Positions 32,643-64,000 of a stretch of 64,000 nt of DNA are shown piece after piece. Source of the DNA: Bombyx mori (lineage: Eukaryota > Arthropoda > Insecta > Lepidoptera > Bombycidae); NCBI RefSeq assembly GCF_030269925.1, contig NC_085129.1:16917501-16981500 (forward strand), read 5' to 3'. The position numbers and the translations under genes were made by a program. Each line of letters starts with the position of its first letter. Position 1 is the stretch's first letter. The notes below the pieces were generated by a model. The model was not told the origin of the DNA. It did not search any database and saw only the letters and a program-made list of their open reading frames with translations.

Positions 32643-32819
32643 CTTCACCCCTCGATATGTTATTATTTTTGACGTTCCGAAGACGCTAGATTAAACCGTA
32701 AAAGTAATTTCAATTGTGTCTGCGACTTGTGAACACCGAAGAATTATAAGACCTTATAATTTGTGAAGAATTAAATCAGGGAGCTGGAAGAAGCCTATGT
32801 GTCACAGGACATGCTGATC

Positions 32820-33077
32820 ACGAACCCGACGACGACCCGGCTTGTGACGAAGGGCTCGACGAGCAAATTAATCCACAGACACAGCCCACTGAGTTTCTCG
32901 CCGGATCTTCTCAGTGGGTCGCGTTTCCGATCCGGTGGTAGATTCTCTCAAGCACGGCTCTTGCTAGGACCCGTGTTAGCAACGTCGTCAGGTTTGAGCG
33001 CCGTGAGCTCACCCACTAGTTAAAGTTACGCCGAAATAGCCTTGAGAGGCTATCTATCAGCTTTGGTAGGAAAAAAA
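32820..33077 (+). mobile_element. Jockey-type LINE 3' end
   Basis: CGAAGGGCTCGACGAGCAAA, then CCCACTGAGTTTCTCGCC, ending GGTAGGAAAAAAAGG. Confidence 0.9.
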
Positions 33078-33300
33078 GGTCTTTGACTAGAAAACCACGT
33101 TCGATTCGAGAGTTTTTAAATCTGGTCACGTTATTCGCAGAGTCTTCGACTTCGTCTGCCGACACAGCATCGCAGGGCTCCGGTTCTGCCGCTCCGGTAC
33201 AGCGTCAAACAAGAAATGAACCACAGGTGAGGGCTTTTCGCGCACTCATTATTTAACGAGGGTTGAAAAGCTGTTTGAGTTCAGCGAAACTTCTCTGAAC

Positions 33301-33455
33301 ACCTCTTTTACCGGTGGTAGGACCTTTTGTGAGTCCGCACGCGTAGGTACCATCACCCCGCCTATTTCTGCAGTGAAGCAGTAATGCGTTTCGGTTTGAA
33401 GGACGGGCAGCCGTTGTATTGTACAAACTGAGGCTTTAGAACTCATGTCTCTAAA
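33301..33455 (+). mobile_element. Bm1 SINE, 3'-truncated
   Basis: ACCGGTGGTAGGACCTTTTG to TTAGAACTCATGTCT. Confidence 0.85.
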
Positions 33456-33629
33456 AAATATTATATAATATAATAAAAAAAAAATTTAGTATAAGGAAAA
33501 AAACGTCGAAATTAACTTACAATTTTTTTATGAATAAGTAATTGAATTTTTGTAAATAAATGACAGCTACTGCTCTTGTTAGAAAAAATGCGAATTCTTC
33601 CAGACTGAGCCTGGTCTATGACAGCTATT

Positions 33630-34103
33630 AAGGCTATTCGAAATAAAGCCAGTGGAAGTAGGTTGAACGAACTAATCTCGTTTGGATCCTCTGGGTCTGC
33701 GGAGGGACTTCACCTCCTTCTGTATTTTATACCGTATGTTCCCTGGGGTGCTCTGAGGAATTGTTCGAGATGATACCGTCAACTCGATTTTAGCATCGCA
33801 CCGCCCGCCATCGGAGTAGAGTTCATCCATACTACCTGGAGCCACTGCGGTCATCCACAGTGCGTTTCCAGAGGTCTTTTTTGCCACGTACCATCCGGCT
33901 TTGTAATGAGCTCCACGGTGTTTCCCGAGCGCTATGACATGTCCTTCTTCAAACGAGGCTTGTGGCGAGTATTAAGCGGTAGGCAGCGGTTTGGCTCTGC
34001 TCCTGGCATTGCTGAAGTCCATGGGCGACGGTAACCACTCACAATCAGGTGGGCCGTGTGCTCGTCTGCGTACAAGGGCAATAAAAAAAAACAAAAAAAA
34101 AGC
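33630..34103 (+). mobile_element. Bm1-partner LINE: ORF2 C-terminus plus 3' UTR
   Basis: Plus-strand frames give RRDFTSFCIFYRMFPGVL, SAFPEVFFATYHPA, FPERYDMSFFKRGL and SIKR, the usual LINE ORF2 end, followed by GGTAGGCAGCGGTTTGGCTC and the poly-A tail (GGGCAATAAAAAAAAAC). Several frame breaks. Longest copy of this family in the window. Confidence 0.82.
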
Positions 34104-34105
34104 GC

Positions 34106-34192
34106 CTGATTGCTTCGCAGCAGAAATAGGCAGGACGGTGGTATGCACCCGTACTGGCTCACAAGACCCTCTGCCACTAGTAAAAAACCTTG
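34106..34192 (-). mobile_element. Bm1 5' fragment
   Basis: CTTCGCAGCAGAAATAGGCA to CCTCTGCCACTAGTAA, abutting the LINE poly-A tail. Confidence 0.75.
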
Positions 34193-34479
34193 AGTTTACG
34201 ATGGGCACCATTTTTATTGCAAAGCCTTCATCACTACTATTCATGTATCGTCACATGTATGTGTTAATTTCCACGCACCGTAAAAGGTAATAATTTTAGT
34301 GTCCTTTTGAATTTCATTGAAACTGCACGTGCTTATTTTGTTTGTGTCAGGTTATCCGTGCGTTATTGAATCGCAACAGGAACGTGCCCAAATATCCTCC
34401 GGGGGTCATAATAACCAGACTCGATTAGGGTTGAACGTAATTACTTGTTGGTTAGCCGAGATAATTGAAGCGTGTTTGT

Positions 34480-34791
34480 GAGATTTTGAGTGCGAACCGT
34501 CGATAGATCGATCATCTATTAGTGCGTATAAAGTGCGTAGCGTCGGAATACCGACTATTGTGTAGTTTGATTATAGGTATCATCGACCTTTATAATGTTT
34601 TTAATAAGCTAATAACATTTATGAGTATTTTGCTGTGAATTTAGCATTAATTTTTGATTTTTTGTTTTTAAAGTTAATTGCTATATTATTTTCGCATTAG
34701 ACATTCAAAGCGAACAAAACCGCGTATCGTATCTAGTGACATAAATCAATAGTGGAGAAAGACGCTATTAAAATAGGATTGTCGCGATATT
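34480..34791 (+). promoter_or_regulatory. Possible TTBK promoter / 5' UTR
   Basis: Unique-looking, repeat-free stretch directly upstream of the first coding exon. A TATAAAG string sits at 34527-34533, and an in-frame TAG at 34774-34776 closes the reading frame before the ATG at 34792. No CAGT-type initiator is obvious. The true transcription start could equally be a far-upstream non-coding exon, so this is position-based inference. Confidence 0.3.
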
Positions 34792-56922
<22,131 letters not shown>

Positions 56923-57123
56923 GTACGTACACAGACCCATCTTCCCCTGCAATAATATACCCGGAATCTATATATTAATACGTGAAGCAAAAACTTTGTA
57001 TCCCTTTTTACGAAAATTGCGCGGACGGAGGAGTATGAAGTTTTCCACACTTATACAGAATATAGAGAAGAAGTGCATAATGCTAATTTTTTTAAAAATT
57101 ATGCGTTAAAAATACTTTTAAGC

Positions 57124-57129
57124 AATAAA
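57124..57129 (+). terminator. AATAAA, candidate poly(A) signal of TTBK
   Basis: AATAAA about 200 bp after the TAG stop, followed by an A run. The local text AAGCAATAAAA resembles a SINE tail, so it may be repeat-derived rather than the gene's own signal. Confidence 0.3.
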
Positions 57130-57420
57130 AAAAACATTACACATACTAACCATGCATTTGACACAACACATCTTTGTTTACAGTCAAACTTTTGTTATTA
57201 TTTAAAGTCTGTTGTGAAATTATTATAGATTATTATTGTTTATCTTTATTATTAATTGTCTATAGCCTTGACGAAATTTGTGATTAAAAATCTTTGACCA
57301 GTAAAGTATTTGACAATAGAACAATAATAATGTTCAAAGTTAAAATTTTAATTAATGATTATGGTCGAGTTTCGACCGTTGGACAACCACTGGTACACTA
57401 TTATCGATCTATCTCGACAG

Positions 57421-57485
57421 GATCTCTTGATGACGTCACAGCGAAGAAGGACCCCCCCGGACCTCGGACTTGTATAAACGTGTGA
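57421..57485 (+). other. Possible 3'-terminal TTBK exon or UTR piece
   Basis: A CAG acceptor at 57418-57420 is followed by an open frame reading GSLDDVTAKKDPPGPRTCIN, V and a stop. It contains TGACGTCA. The frame needs phase 1, which exon 27 as modelled does not supply. If joined, it would be 3' UTR after TAG or part of another isoform. Confidence 0.25.
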
Positions 57486-57489
57486 CAGC

Positions 57490-58160
57490 AAACTGTCCCC
57501 TCGGCGGTCCGACACGGGGACCGCTTAATATCGCCGGGCGTGTACGCGAATCTCGATTGTAAATGTTTAATTTTATCGTTGAGGCACTGTAAATGGTGAT
57601 TTTTTTGAAGAAAGACGCGTAATGTGTTTGTAGATATGTTTTTACGCTTCTCGACTTAGCGTCGGCAGAGCGGTCTGCTCGTTACTAAAGTGCGATTGGA
57701 GAGCATGCATGACTTTACGTGCGGACTGGCTTCGCATCGGCAGTCCGTCGACGCGTGGCTGGAGCGAATCCGATCTTGTTCTTCGCTTAGCATCGACTGT
57801 ACAGTATTCTAGTCTTCGCCATTCGAAAACATATTAAAAAGCTTTAAAAAAAGCTCATGAAGTCAGAAGCATAAAGTTTGATCCGCTGTCTCCCGAAATT
57901 GCTTTTATCTGGATTTGTGGGTAGTTTTTTTTTTTCGATAATATTTTTTAATGAAATCCCCTCTGAATCCAAATACTTGCATAGAGTATAGTGTGCACCA
58001 TAAAGTACTAATGAAACGCAGTGAAATTGGTTAGGACAATTTGCGCGCCCCCTATCATACACCAACGGTATTATAACGGGACTTCCCCGGATAACAACTG
58101 TACCAGATTATGTCGCAATCGGACGAGCTGCTTACAAACGGACATACAAACGTTCTATTA
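57490..58160. other. Unassigned DNA downstream of TTBK
   Basis: Probably 3' UTR or flank. GCATCGGCAGTCCGTCG-type text at 57640-57760 may be repeat-derived. No gene seen. Confidence 0.4.
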
Positions 58161-58165
58161 TTACT

Positions 58166-58300
58166 ATATATATTTTTATTGCTTATATGGGTGGACGGGC
58201 TCACTGCCCACCTGGTGTTAAGTGGTTACTGGAGCCCATAGACATGTACAACGTAAATGCACAACCCACCTTGAGTTATGGGTTCTAAGGTCTAAAGTTC
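58166..58300 (-). mobile_element. Bm1 3' fragment
   Basis: TTTTTATTGCTTATATGGGTGG to GGGTTCTAAGGTCTAAAG. Confidence 0.85.
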
Positions 58301-58472
58301 TAAGGGCAAAACACAAAAATACACGGTCCAGAATTTGTGGCAGATTCAAAAAACATTCGGTGTATAGAGGAGAATGAATCTATGATTTTCAACAAGCATT
58401 TGACTTCACAGCTCTCCGATATATATAAGACACATTATGGGGGGTAGCATTAAAAAATTTAAACATACTTAT

Positions 58473-58925
58473 CGAGGGGTGAAAAGCTGTTTGGCTTGAA
58501 CGACATTTCGCTTAACACGCGACATTTATCTTTGTAATTAAATATGCGTTTTACTGGTGGTAGGACCTCTTGTGGGTCCGCGCGGTCAGGTACTACCACC
58601 CTGCCTAATTCTGCCGTGAAGCAGTAACGCGTTTCGGTTTGAAGGGTGGGGCAGCCGTTGTAACTATAGTTGATATCTTAGAACTTATATCTCAAGTTGG
58701 GTGGCGCATTTACATTGTAGATGTCTATGGGCTCCAGTAACCACTTAACACCAGGTGGGCTGTGAGCTCGTCCACCCATCTAAGCTTGGTTCAGAACTTC
58801 CATTAAGTTTAATCTATTCAAATAGCTGAAGAAGTTTTTTTTAATGATATAAATCTAAATTTTTAATTGCTCTCCTGTAATGTTGCAAAATTTTCACTTA
58901 AACCAAATATCCTTTCGCCCCTCGA
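58473..58925. mobile_element. MITE interrupted by a full Bm1
   Basis: Left end TCGAGGGGTGAAAAGCTGTT, right end ACCAAATATCCTTTCGCCCCTCGA. A Bm1 copy (58553-58790, plus, ACTGGTGGTAGGACCTCTTG to CATCTAAGC, lacking poly-A) splits it. Confidence 0.85.
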
Positions 58926-58929
58926 TATG

Positions 58930-59880
58930 TGTTCAATATTGAGTAAGTCTTGAAACGCGTTTTAAGCTCGATGGAGCTTTGAATGTTTTCCGTAAGTTCG
59001 CCAAAAACGACTTCCGACTATGGCACGATTCGTGATCCCAATAGAAACAATTGGTCGTTCAAAATGAAAGTACAATTTAAGTCAAATCCTTTGAACAACG
59101 TTACGTGTTTTGTATCTAATTAAATAATTTAGCGTTTACAAACAAAAATAAATAAAAATATTATAATATAAAATGAACAACGTAAATTTTAACGTTATAT
59201 TATAAATATATTTTTTAAATGATGCGGTAGCTTTCATCAAGTTTACGTCTGTGAAAATGGTGATAAATTTCCTTAAAAAGTTCAGTAAAATATATATATA
59301 TATATATATTATCATGTGAAATGATGTTTAGACGCCATTACGTTCTAGTCTCGCTGTTTAGTTTAGTTTTAAAACAACAAATTCGTTATGATAATTATAA
59401 ACGAAATATATAAATGAATAGGTAATAAGGTCTTCGAGAAGGTGTTGCTACGTTTTGTTTGTATTTATTTGGCTGGCAACACCGAGCTTGGTGCTGCCAG
59501 CGTCCGCAGCTCGTTGCTCACCGAACATTGCAACACCGGTTTTAATTTTAGAGTTAATGTGGAACATTACGATTGGATAATGCCGCGCCTGTATGCAAAC
59601 ACTTCGTTTCCACGCAAATCAATACTTGCATTTCATTAACACTAATCATACCAACACTTACTGGTACCTATTTCTACCGTACCAAAATAAACAAATAAAA
59701 ATAAAATATAATTGCTGTAGATCAATTGGTAAGAAAAATCATGGAGTCAAACGTGAAAAAGCCATAAGTTGTTATGTGAATTTACAATGCATACGTTCAA
59801 ATTGCGTCACTTGGCCCGCTATGGTATGCTTAGTGTTAATCTGATTGAATTTCTGTATGGCCTTTACAATTCATACAAAA
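58930..59880. other. Unassigned A/T-rich DNA
   Basis: Contains a (TA)n run at 59290-59310. Open frames at 59442 and 59593 (plus) show no known motif. Confidence 0.4.
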
Positions 59881-59881
59881 A

Positions 59882-60150
59882 ATGAGGCCATCATCGTAAA
59901 AGTGGCCTAACCCACAATTTTTCAAAATTGGTGCTTCTAAATAGCAATTTATCTGAAACAAAAGAAATTTTGACGCCAAAACCGACCTATCCCTAGTTTC
60001 AGTGATAGATAACAGATAGCGTTGTAAACATTATTTTCGCGCGTATTGTCTTTGCCTACGAAGCGGTGTAAAAGTAAATTCGGCCCTCATTAACTCCATA
60101 CTAACTATGATAAGCTTAGGCCAATTTTGCGCTGGCTGCCTCAAATATAA
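59882..60150. mobile_element. 268-bp MITE
   Basis: Ends GAGGCCATCATCGTAAAAGT GGCCTAA and (inverted) GAGGCAGCCAGCGCAAAATT GGCCTAA. Partial copy at 54714. Confidence 0.78.
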
Positions 60151-60414
60151 ATTAGCGCGGTTTTTTCTGTCAAACGTTCTAGTCTAATGCGACTTCCGTC
60201 TTCTAGGGAATAAAAATAAAATAAATACAATATTTAGAAACATATTTTTGTCATACTATGAATAATGTATATAATGATGATGTTAAATATCGATATATCT
60301 GTGTATATATAATATCCCACGTACATAACGATTAAGTGAGAACAGAAATATGATTGACACACAGTTGACTGTTTAAGTAAAGCCTATTGTTATACATCGG
60401 TAATGAAAAATTCA

Positions 60415-60737
60415 AGAAATGTCGTTGATTTGTTCGAGATGATACAATCATCTCGTTATTACATCGCACCGCCCACCACCGGAGCAGAGTTCATCCACAG
60501 CGCGTTTCCAGAGATCTTTTTTGCCACGTACCATCCGGCTTTGGAATGAGCTCCCCTCCACGGCATTTCCCGAGCGCTATGACATGTCCTTCTTCAAATG
60601 AGACTTGTGGAGAGTATTAAGCGGTAGGCAGCGGCTTTGCTCTGCCCCTGGCATTGCTGACGTCCATGGGCAACGGTATCCACTCACCATCAAGTGGGCC
60701 GTATGCGCGTCTGCCTACAAGGGCAACAAAAAAAAGT
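60415..60737 (+). mobile_element. Bm1-partner LINE: ORF2 end and 3' UTR
   Basis: HPQRVSRDLF-type text, ATYHPALE, FPERYDMSFF-like frames, then GCGGTAGGCAGCGGC and AAGGGCAACAAAAAAAAG. Confidence 0.82.
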
Positions 60738-60739
60738 TA

Positions 60740-62095
60740 TCAATAAATGGAAATGGTATAAATGGAATTATACAAAGCGCCTGGATTGCCTAACTATAAT
60801 GAAATGAAAATGAATGAAATGCGTTTACCTCAGGCAACTTAAGCCCATAAATGTTCACATACAATTACATAATTATTAAATCAAAATACCGTACAATTAA
60901 AATTACAATTTATCAGAATTACTAAGAATAAAAATCTAATCGAATCAAATGAAATTGTATTAAAATTATTAAAATTAAAATTATCAACTACTAATATAAA
61001 AATTGCAATTAAATAAATACAATACTTTAATTCTACTTATAAATAGATTCGTTATCAGTATCGTTCCCGGAGTCTACTCGATATTCCGGTGTCTTAGTAA
61101 CAGAAATCGACATAATTACTTCAGTGCGCCGCGTAGGGCACCGGTGGCCTACACAACAGTGAAAGGATTAAATAAACAATTCAATTGTGTTCTCACTCAG
61201 TCGTTGGGGCATACACACGGACGCCTGTACGGGAAATCATGTTTATTTGAATCTAGCGTGATTGCGCTTTTGTTTTTAAGCAACGCATGCGATTTATCTA
61301 ACGCGACATCAGAGCCAAAACGATCGAAATGCCCATTTTAGAACGTCTCATAATCAACCGTGATCCGACTGTCTCAAGCTATATTGTTAAACGTCGATTT
61401 GGAGGCGTTATTTACTTTGTTAGAAATTAACCGAATGTAACTTAGAATTTTATGGTGATGTTTGTTAAGTAACAAAATATGCACATATCGGCTTAGGATG
61501 TCACCGCCGTGATCCAATATAACGTAAGGGCCTTCTATTATTAGGTACGACGCTGTCATCACAGTTTCATTATAGCGTAAAAATAAGCTTTTCGAGATGA
61601 ATGTTGTTAAAAATTAAGCAATAATGAAAAAATATTCAAATAAAAGCAGCGTTATAAATTTTGATAGCATTTAATGAAACGAGTTCTATTCTGTCAGTTA
61701 CTGTCAAGTGTCAAAGCGAGAGGCGGGAAGTTGAAGACATGTTTGAATCTTTTTTTTTAAATGACAACAGAGTTGGCTGTGGTGTCGAAAACGTAATTCC
61801 TTACAGGTGTCTATATTATTTTGTTAGATACATTAATATTTAAGTCCGCATGTATGTATATGGCAGTTTAAAGTTATTTACGTTAAAATGTCGCACGCTC
61901 GTCTCGTTCGTTCATTTGCAATGTATTTTTTTTTATATGTTTACCGAATGCACAATGACATTTAATAAAAGGTAATTTTGTCCTTGTATTGTGGTTTTAT
62001 TTGGTCAGTTTCCTTGGCGTCTGTGAATTTGGTACCAGTACGGGCGTGGTTATGTCGTCACGTCAAATACGTAAGTTGTTAGAACGACCGCGCAA
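60740..62095. other. Unassigned DNA
   Basis: 61081-61153 shares CGCCGCGTAGGGCACCGGTG with 40812-40866, a minor dispersed repeat. Otherwise nothing recognised. Open frame 61003-61341 (112 codons) has no motif. Confidence 0.4.
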
Positions 62096-62100
62096 TGGAA

Positions 62101-62312
62101 AGCGCATTTACTGGTGGCCCGGAGGCCTTTCCAATTTCACCAGGGCAGGTGGGCGAGCAAAGGCTCAGCCAGGAGGGATGGGATTAGCTAACAGCTGCCC
62201 GAACGCCTCCGAAGGAGACCTAAACAACTCAAGAGCAGCTGCTTCGCGAATGAATCTACTACCGGATCGCGACTCGCTGAGAAGATCCGGCGAGAAACTC
62301 AATGGGCTAAAG
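62101..62312 (-). mobile_element. LINE 3' end, second subfamily
   Basis: TTACTGGTGGCCCGGAGGCC to CGGCGAGAAACTCAATGGGC, nearly the same layout as 63748-63952. Confidence 0.78.
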
Positions 62313-62319
62313 TTAAAAT

Positions 62320-63035
62320 GTACAGGTACTATATGTATAAAAAAAAATTGTAATTTTAAATTCAATAACATTCTCATTTTGTCTACAACACGCAAGTACC
62401 AAAGAGAGAACAGTAATATTCTGGATATTACGTAAAACCACACAGAAGCCGCAACCATTGAAAACCCGTATATAAAACAGCTTCCACATAATCCTGCCAT
62501 ATCAAACCTCGAGCGGTAGAAAAAAAGCAAGGTAAATATCGATGAATTTTCGCAAAATAAAAACCAATTATTTTGAAATATAACTTTAATAATAATATAA
62601 TCTGGATGTAGATATGTATTTACAAAATCATTTAAATCAACCCATTACTATTCTATGCTTCAAAATACTCGTAACTGCCCTATAAATTATCACTTAGTAT
62701 TCAACTATTACTAATTTATTAACTATAACTATTTTAACTTATTTTAACTATACCTAAAAAAAAAAATACCACTTCTAATTTAAGTTACTTTGACAGATCG
62801 ATATTTCGATTAAATACGTTTCGATAATTTATTAGATCTGATTTTATGAGAGGGCTACGTGAGGTTTTCAATATATAGTGATAATGCGATACATTCTCCT
62901 TGATAAGAAAAATAAATAAAAACTGGCGGGCATAGTCCAGACTTTAGATAGGTGCAATAATAGTAAATGAAATAATCTTTTTTTTTTGTCTGTCTTAAAA
63001 ATTTATACAGTTGAAGTTCGCGCTGTAATAAAACA
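62320..63035. other. Unassigned A/T-rich DNA
   Basis: No gene or repeat recognised. Confidence 0.4.
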
Positions 63036-63039
63036 TTTT

Positions 63040-63298
63040 ATTACTGGTGTCTACTACTGTGAGTCCGCACGGCAGGTACCACCGCCCAGCCTATTTCGGC
63101 AGTGAAGCAGTAATGCGTTTTGGTTTGAAGGGCGGGGCAGCCGTTGTAGTGTAAAAACTGAGACCTTAGAACTCAAATCACAAGGTAGGTGGCGGCACTT
63201 ACGTTGTCTGTCGATGTCTTACGATGTCTATGGGCTCCGGTAACCACTCAACACCCGGTGGATCGTGAGCTCGTCCACCAACTTAAGCAATAAAATAA
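63040..63298 (+). mobile_element. Bm1 SINE
   Basis: TTACTGGTGTCTACTACTGTG to ACTTAAGCAATAAAATAAAA. Contains a small duplication (TCGATGTCTTACGATGTC). Confidence 0.88.
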
Positions 63299-63449
63299 AA
63301 TGCGCTTAATTTTTTTTACTACGGAGCTGGTAAATCGAGACTTAAGAGCAACGTAAGAGCGTGCTCATCCACTTTCTAGGGTTACGCGTTAGTGTGCTGA
63401 GTTCAAGGCGAAGATGAACTAACATTAACGACGACCCCCGCAAGAGACG

Positions 63450-63735
63450 TCATACATCGGTAGTGAGTGAGCAAATGATTGAAAAAGTTAAAACATTGGC
63501 TTGGCGTAGTCTTACTGTTCGTTTTATGGCAGAAGAAATGAAGATTTCTATAAGAAGTTATACACGAAGGTGTGAGAAAAAGTGTCAGCTCACCAGTCGC
63601 CCTGAAAGCTTTCTGACGCGCACAAAAAACGAGATTGAGGATTTCGCAAAGCTATTTTGGATTTAGGTTCTGGTACCGATTTTTGGCTCTATTCATAACT
63701 ATGGACGAAACATGGCTTCAACATTATTTTTTTAT
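63450..63735 (+). pseudogene. Mariner-family transposase remnant
   Basis: SEQMIEKVKTLAWRSLTVRF then MAEEMKISIRS corresponds to a mariner helix-turn-helix region, and TMDETWLQHYF (about 63700) carries the first catalytic aspartate of DD34D. The region between is deleted and frame-shifted, and no terminal repeats were found. Confidence 0.78.
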
Positions 63736-63747
63736 GGTTGAAGAATT

Positions 63748-63960
63748 ACTGGTGGCCCGGTGGCCTTACCAGTTTCGCCAGGACCGGTGGACGAGCAAGG
63801 ACTCAACCAGAAGGGGTGGGATTTGCTATCAGCTGCCCGAGCGCCTCCAAAGGAGACCTAACAACTCAAGTGCAGCTGCTTCGAGAATGAATCTACTACC
63901 GGATCGGAATCGCGACTCGCTGAGAAGATCCGGCGAGAAACTCAGCGGACTGATGTATGG
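63748..63960 (-). mobile_element. LINE 3' end, second subfamily, inserted next to mariner
   Basis: TTACTGGTGGCCCGGTGGCC to GGCGAGAAACTCAGCGGAC. It follows the mariner DETW motif directly and cuts off the rest of that gene. Confidence 0.8.
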
Positions 63961-64000
63961 GTTAGGCTGCACGTCAGACTTTTCGACGGAGTATGGTTAC

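Noticed and set aside
61003..61341. 112-codon frame
   Set aside because: Includes dispersed-repeat text shared with 40812-40866; no domain recognised.

Overview
This window reads as moth nuclear DNA, almost certainly the silkworm Bombyx mori or its wild relative B. mandarina. About two dozen copies or pieces of the Bm1 SINE are present (poly-A end reading ...GCAATAAAA, 5' end ACTGGTGGTAGG). They are mixed with 3' ends of lepidopteran LINEs, tRNA-derived SINEs, MITEs and Helitron-like ends. There is no operon structure, and the coding DNA is split into short GT-AG exons by transposon-filled introns.

Region 1, about 1-34,500, contains no confidently recognised host gene. It is an accessory, repeat-built landscape. 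Its centrepiece is a DIRS-type tyrosine-recombinase retrotransposon relic on the minus strand (about 15,329-21,530). It has inverted terminal repeats, an internal complementary region spelling the circle junction, degenerate gag-position, RT and tyrosine-recombinase reading frames, tandem amplification of the RT-core segment, and a later jockey-type LINE insertion (20,010-21,360) with a perfect 9-bp target-site duplication. Around it lie a 525-bp foldback element (25,012-25,536), a hAT-type element (29,258-29,688), several MITEs, LINE carboxy-terminal fragments and an inverted duplicated SINE-segment-SINE cassette (3.3 kb and 11.1 kb).

Region 2, about 34,500-57,500, holds one host gene on the plus strand: a tau-tubulin kinase (TTBK, orthologue of Drosophila Asator). 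I assembled 27 coding exons by hand with consistent intron phases from 34,792 to 56,922, predicting about 1,020 residues. Exons 4-9 encode a CK1-superfamily kinase domain with Gly-rich loop, VALK lysine, HRDIKPSN and DFG motifs. Exons 10-27 encode a long, low-complexity Pro/Ala/Ser-rich tail with a few well-ordered blocks and an SRIP motif of the EB1-binding SxIP type. Two short upstream exons (34,792 and 35,121) give an amino-terminal extension ahead of the internal ATG at 35,692. Introns hold many Bm1 copies, LINE 3' ends, a 22-bp minisatellite with a ten-unit higher-order period, a long-TIR DNA element and hAT/MITE insertions.

Region 3, about 57,500-64,000, is again gene-poor. It holds a possible last TTBK exon or 3' UTR, Bm1-interrupted MITEs, a LINE C-terminal fragment, a decayed mariner transposase (63,450-63,735) and two tails of a second LINE subfamily. 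Everything here is by eye: exon borders rest on splice consensus, phase and recalled family features, and repeat borders are approximate to a few bases.
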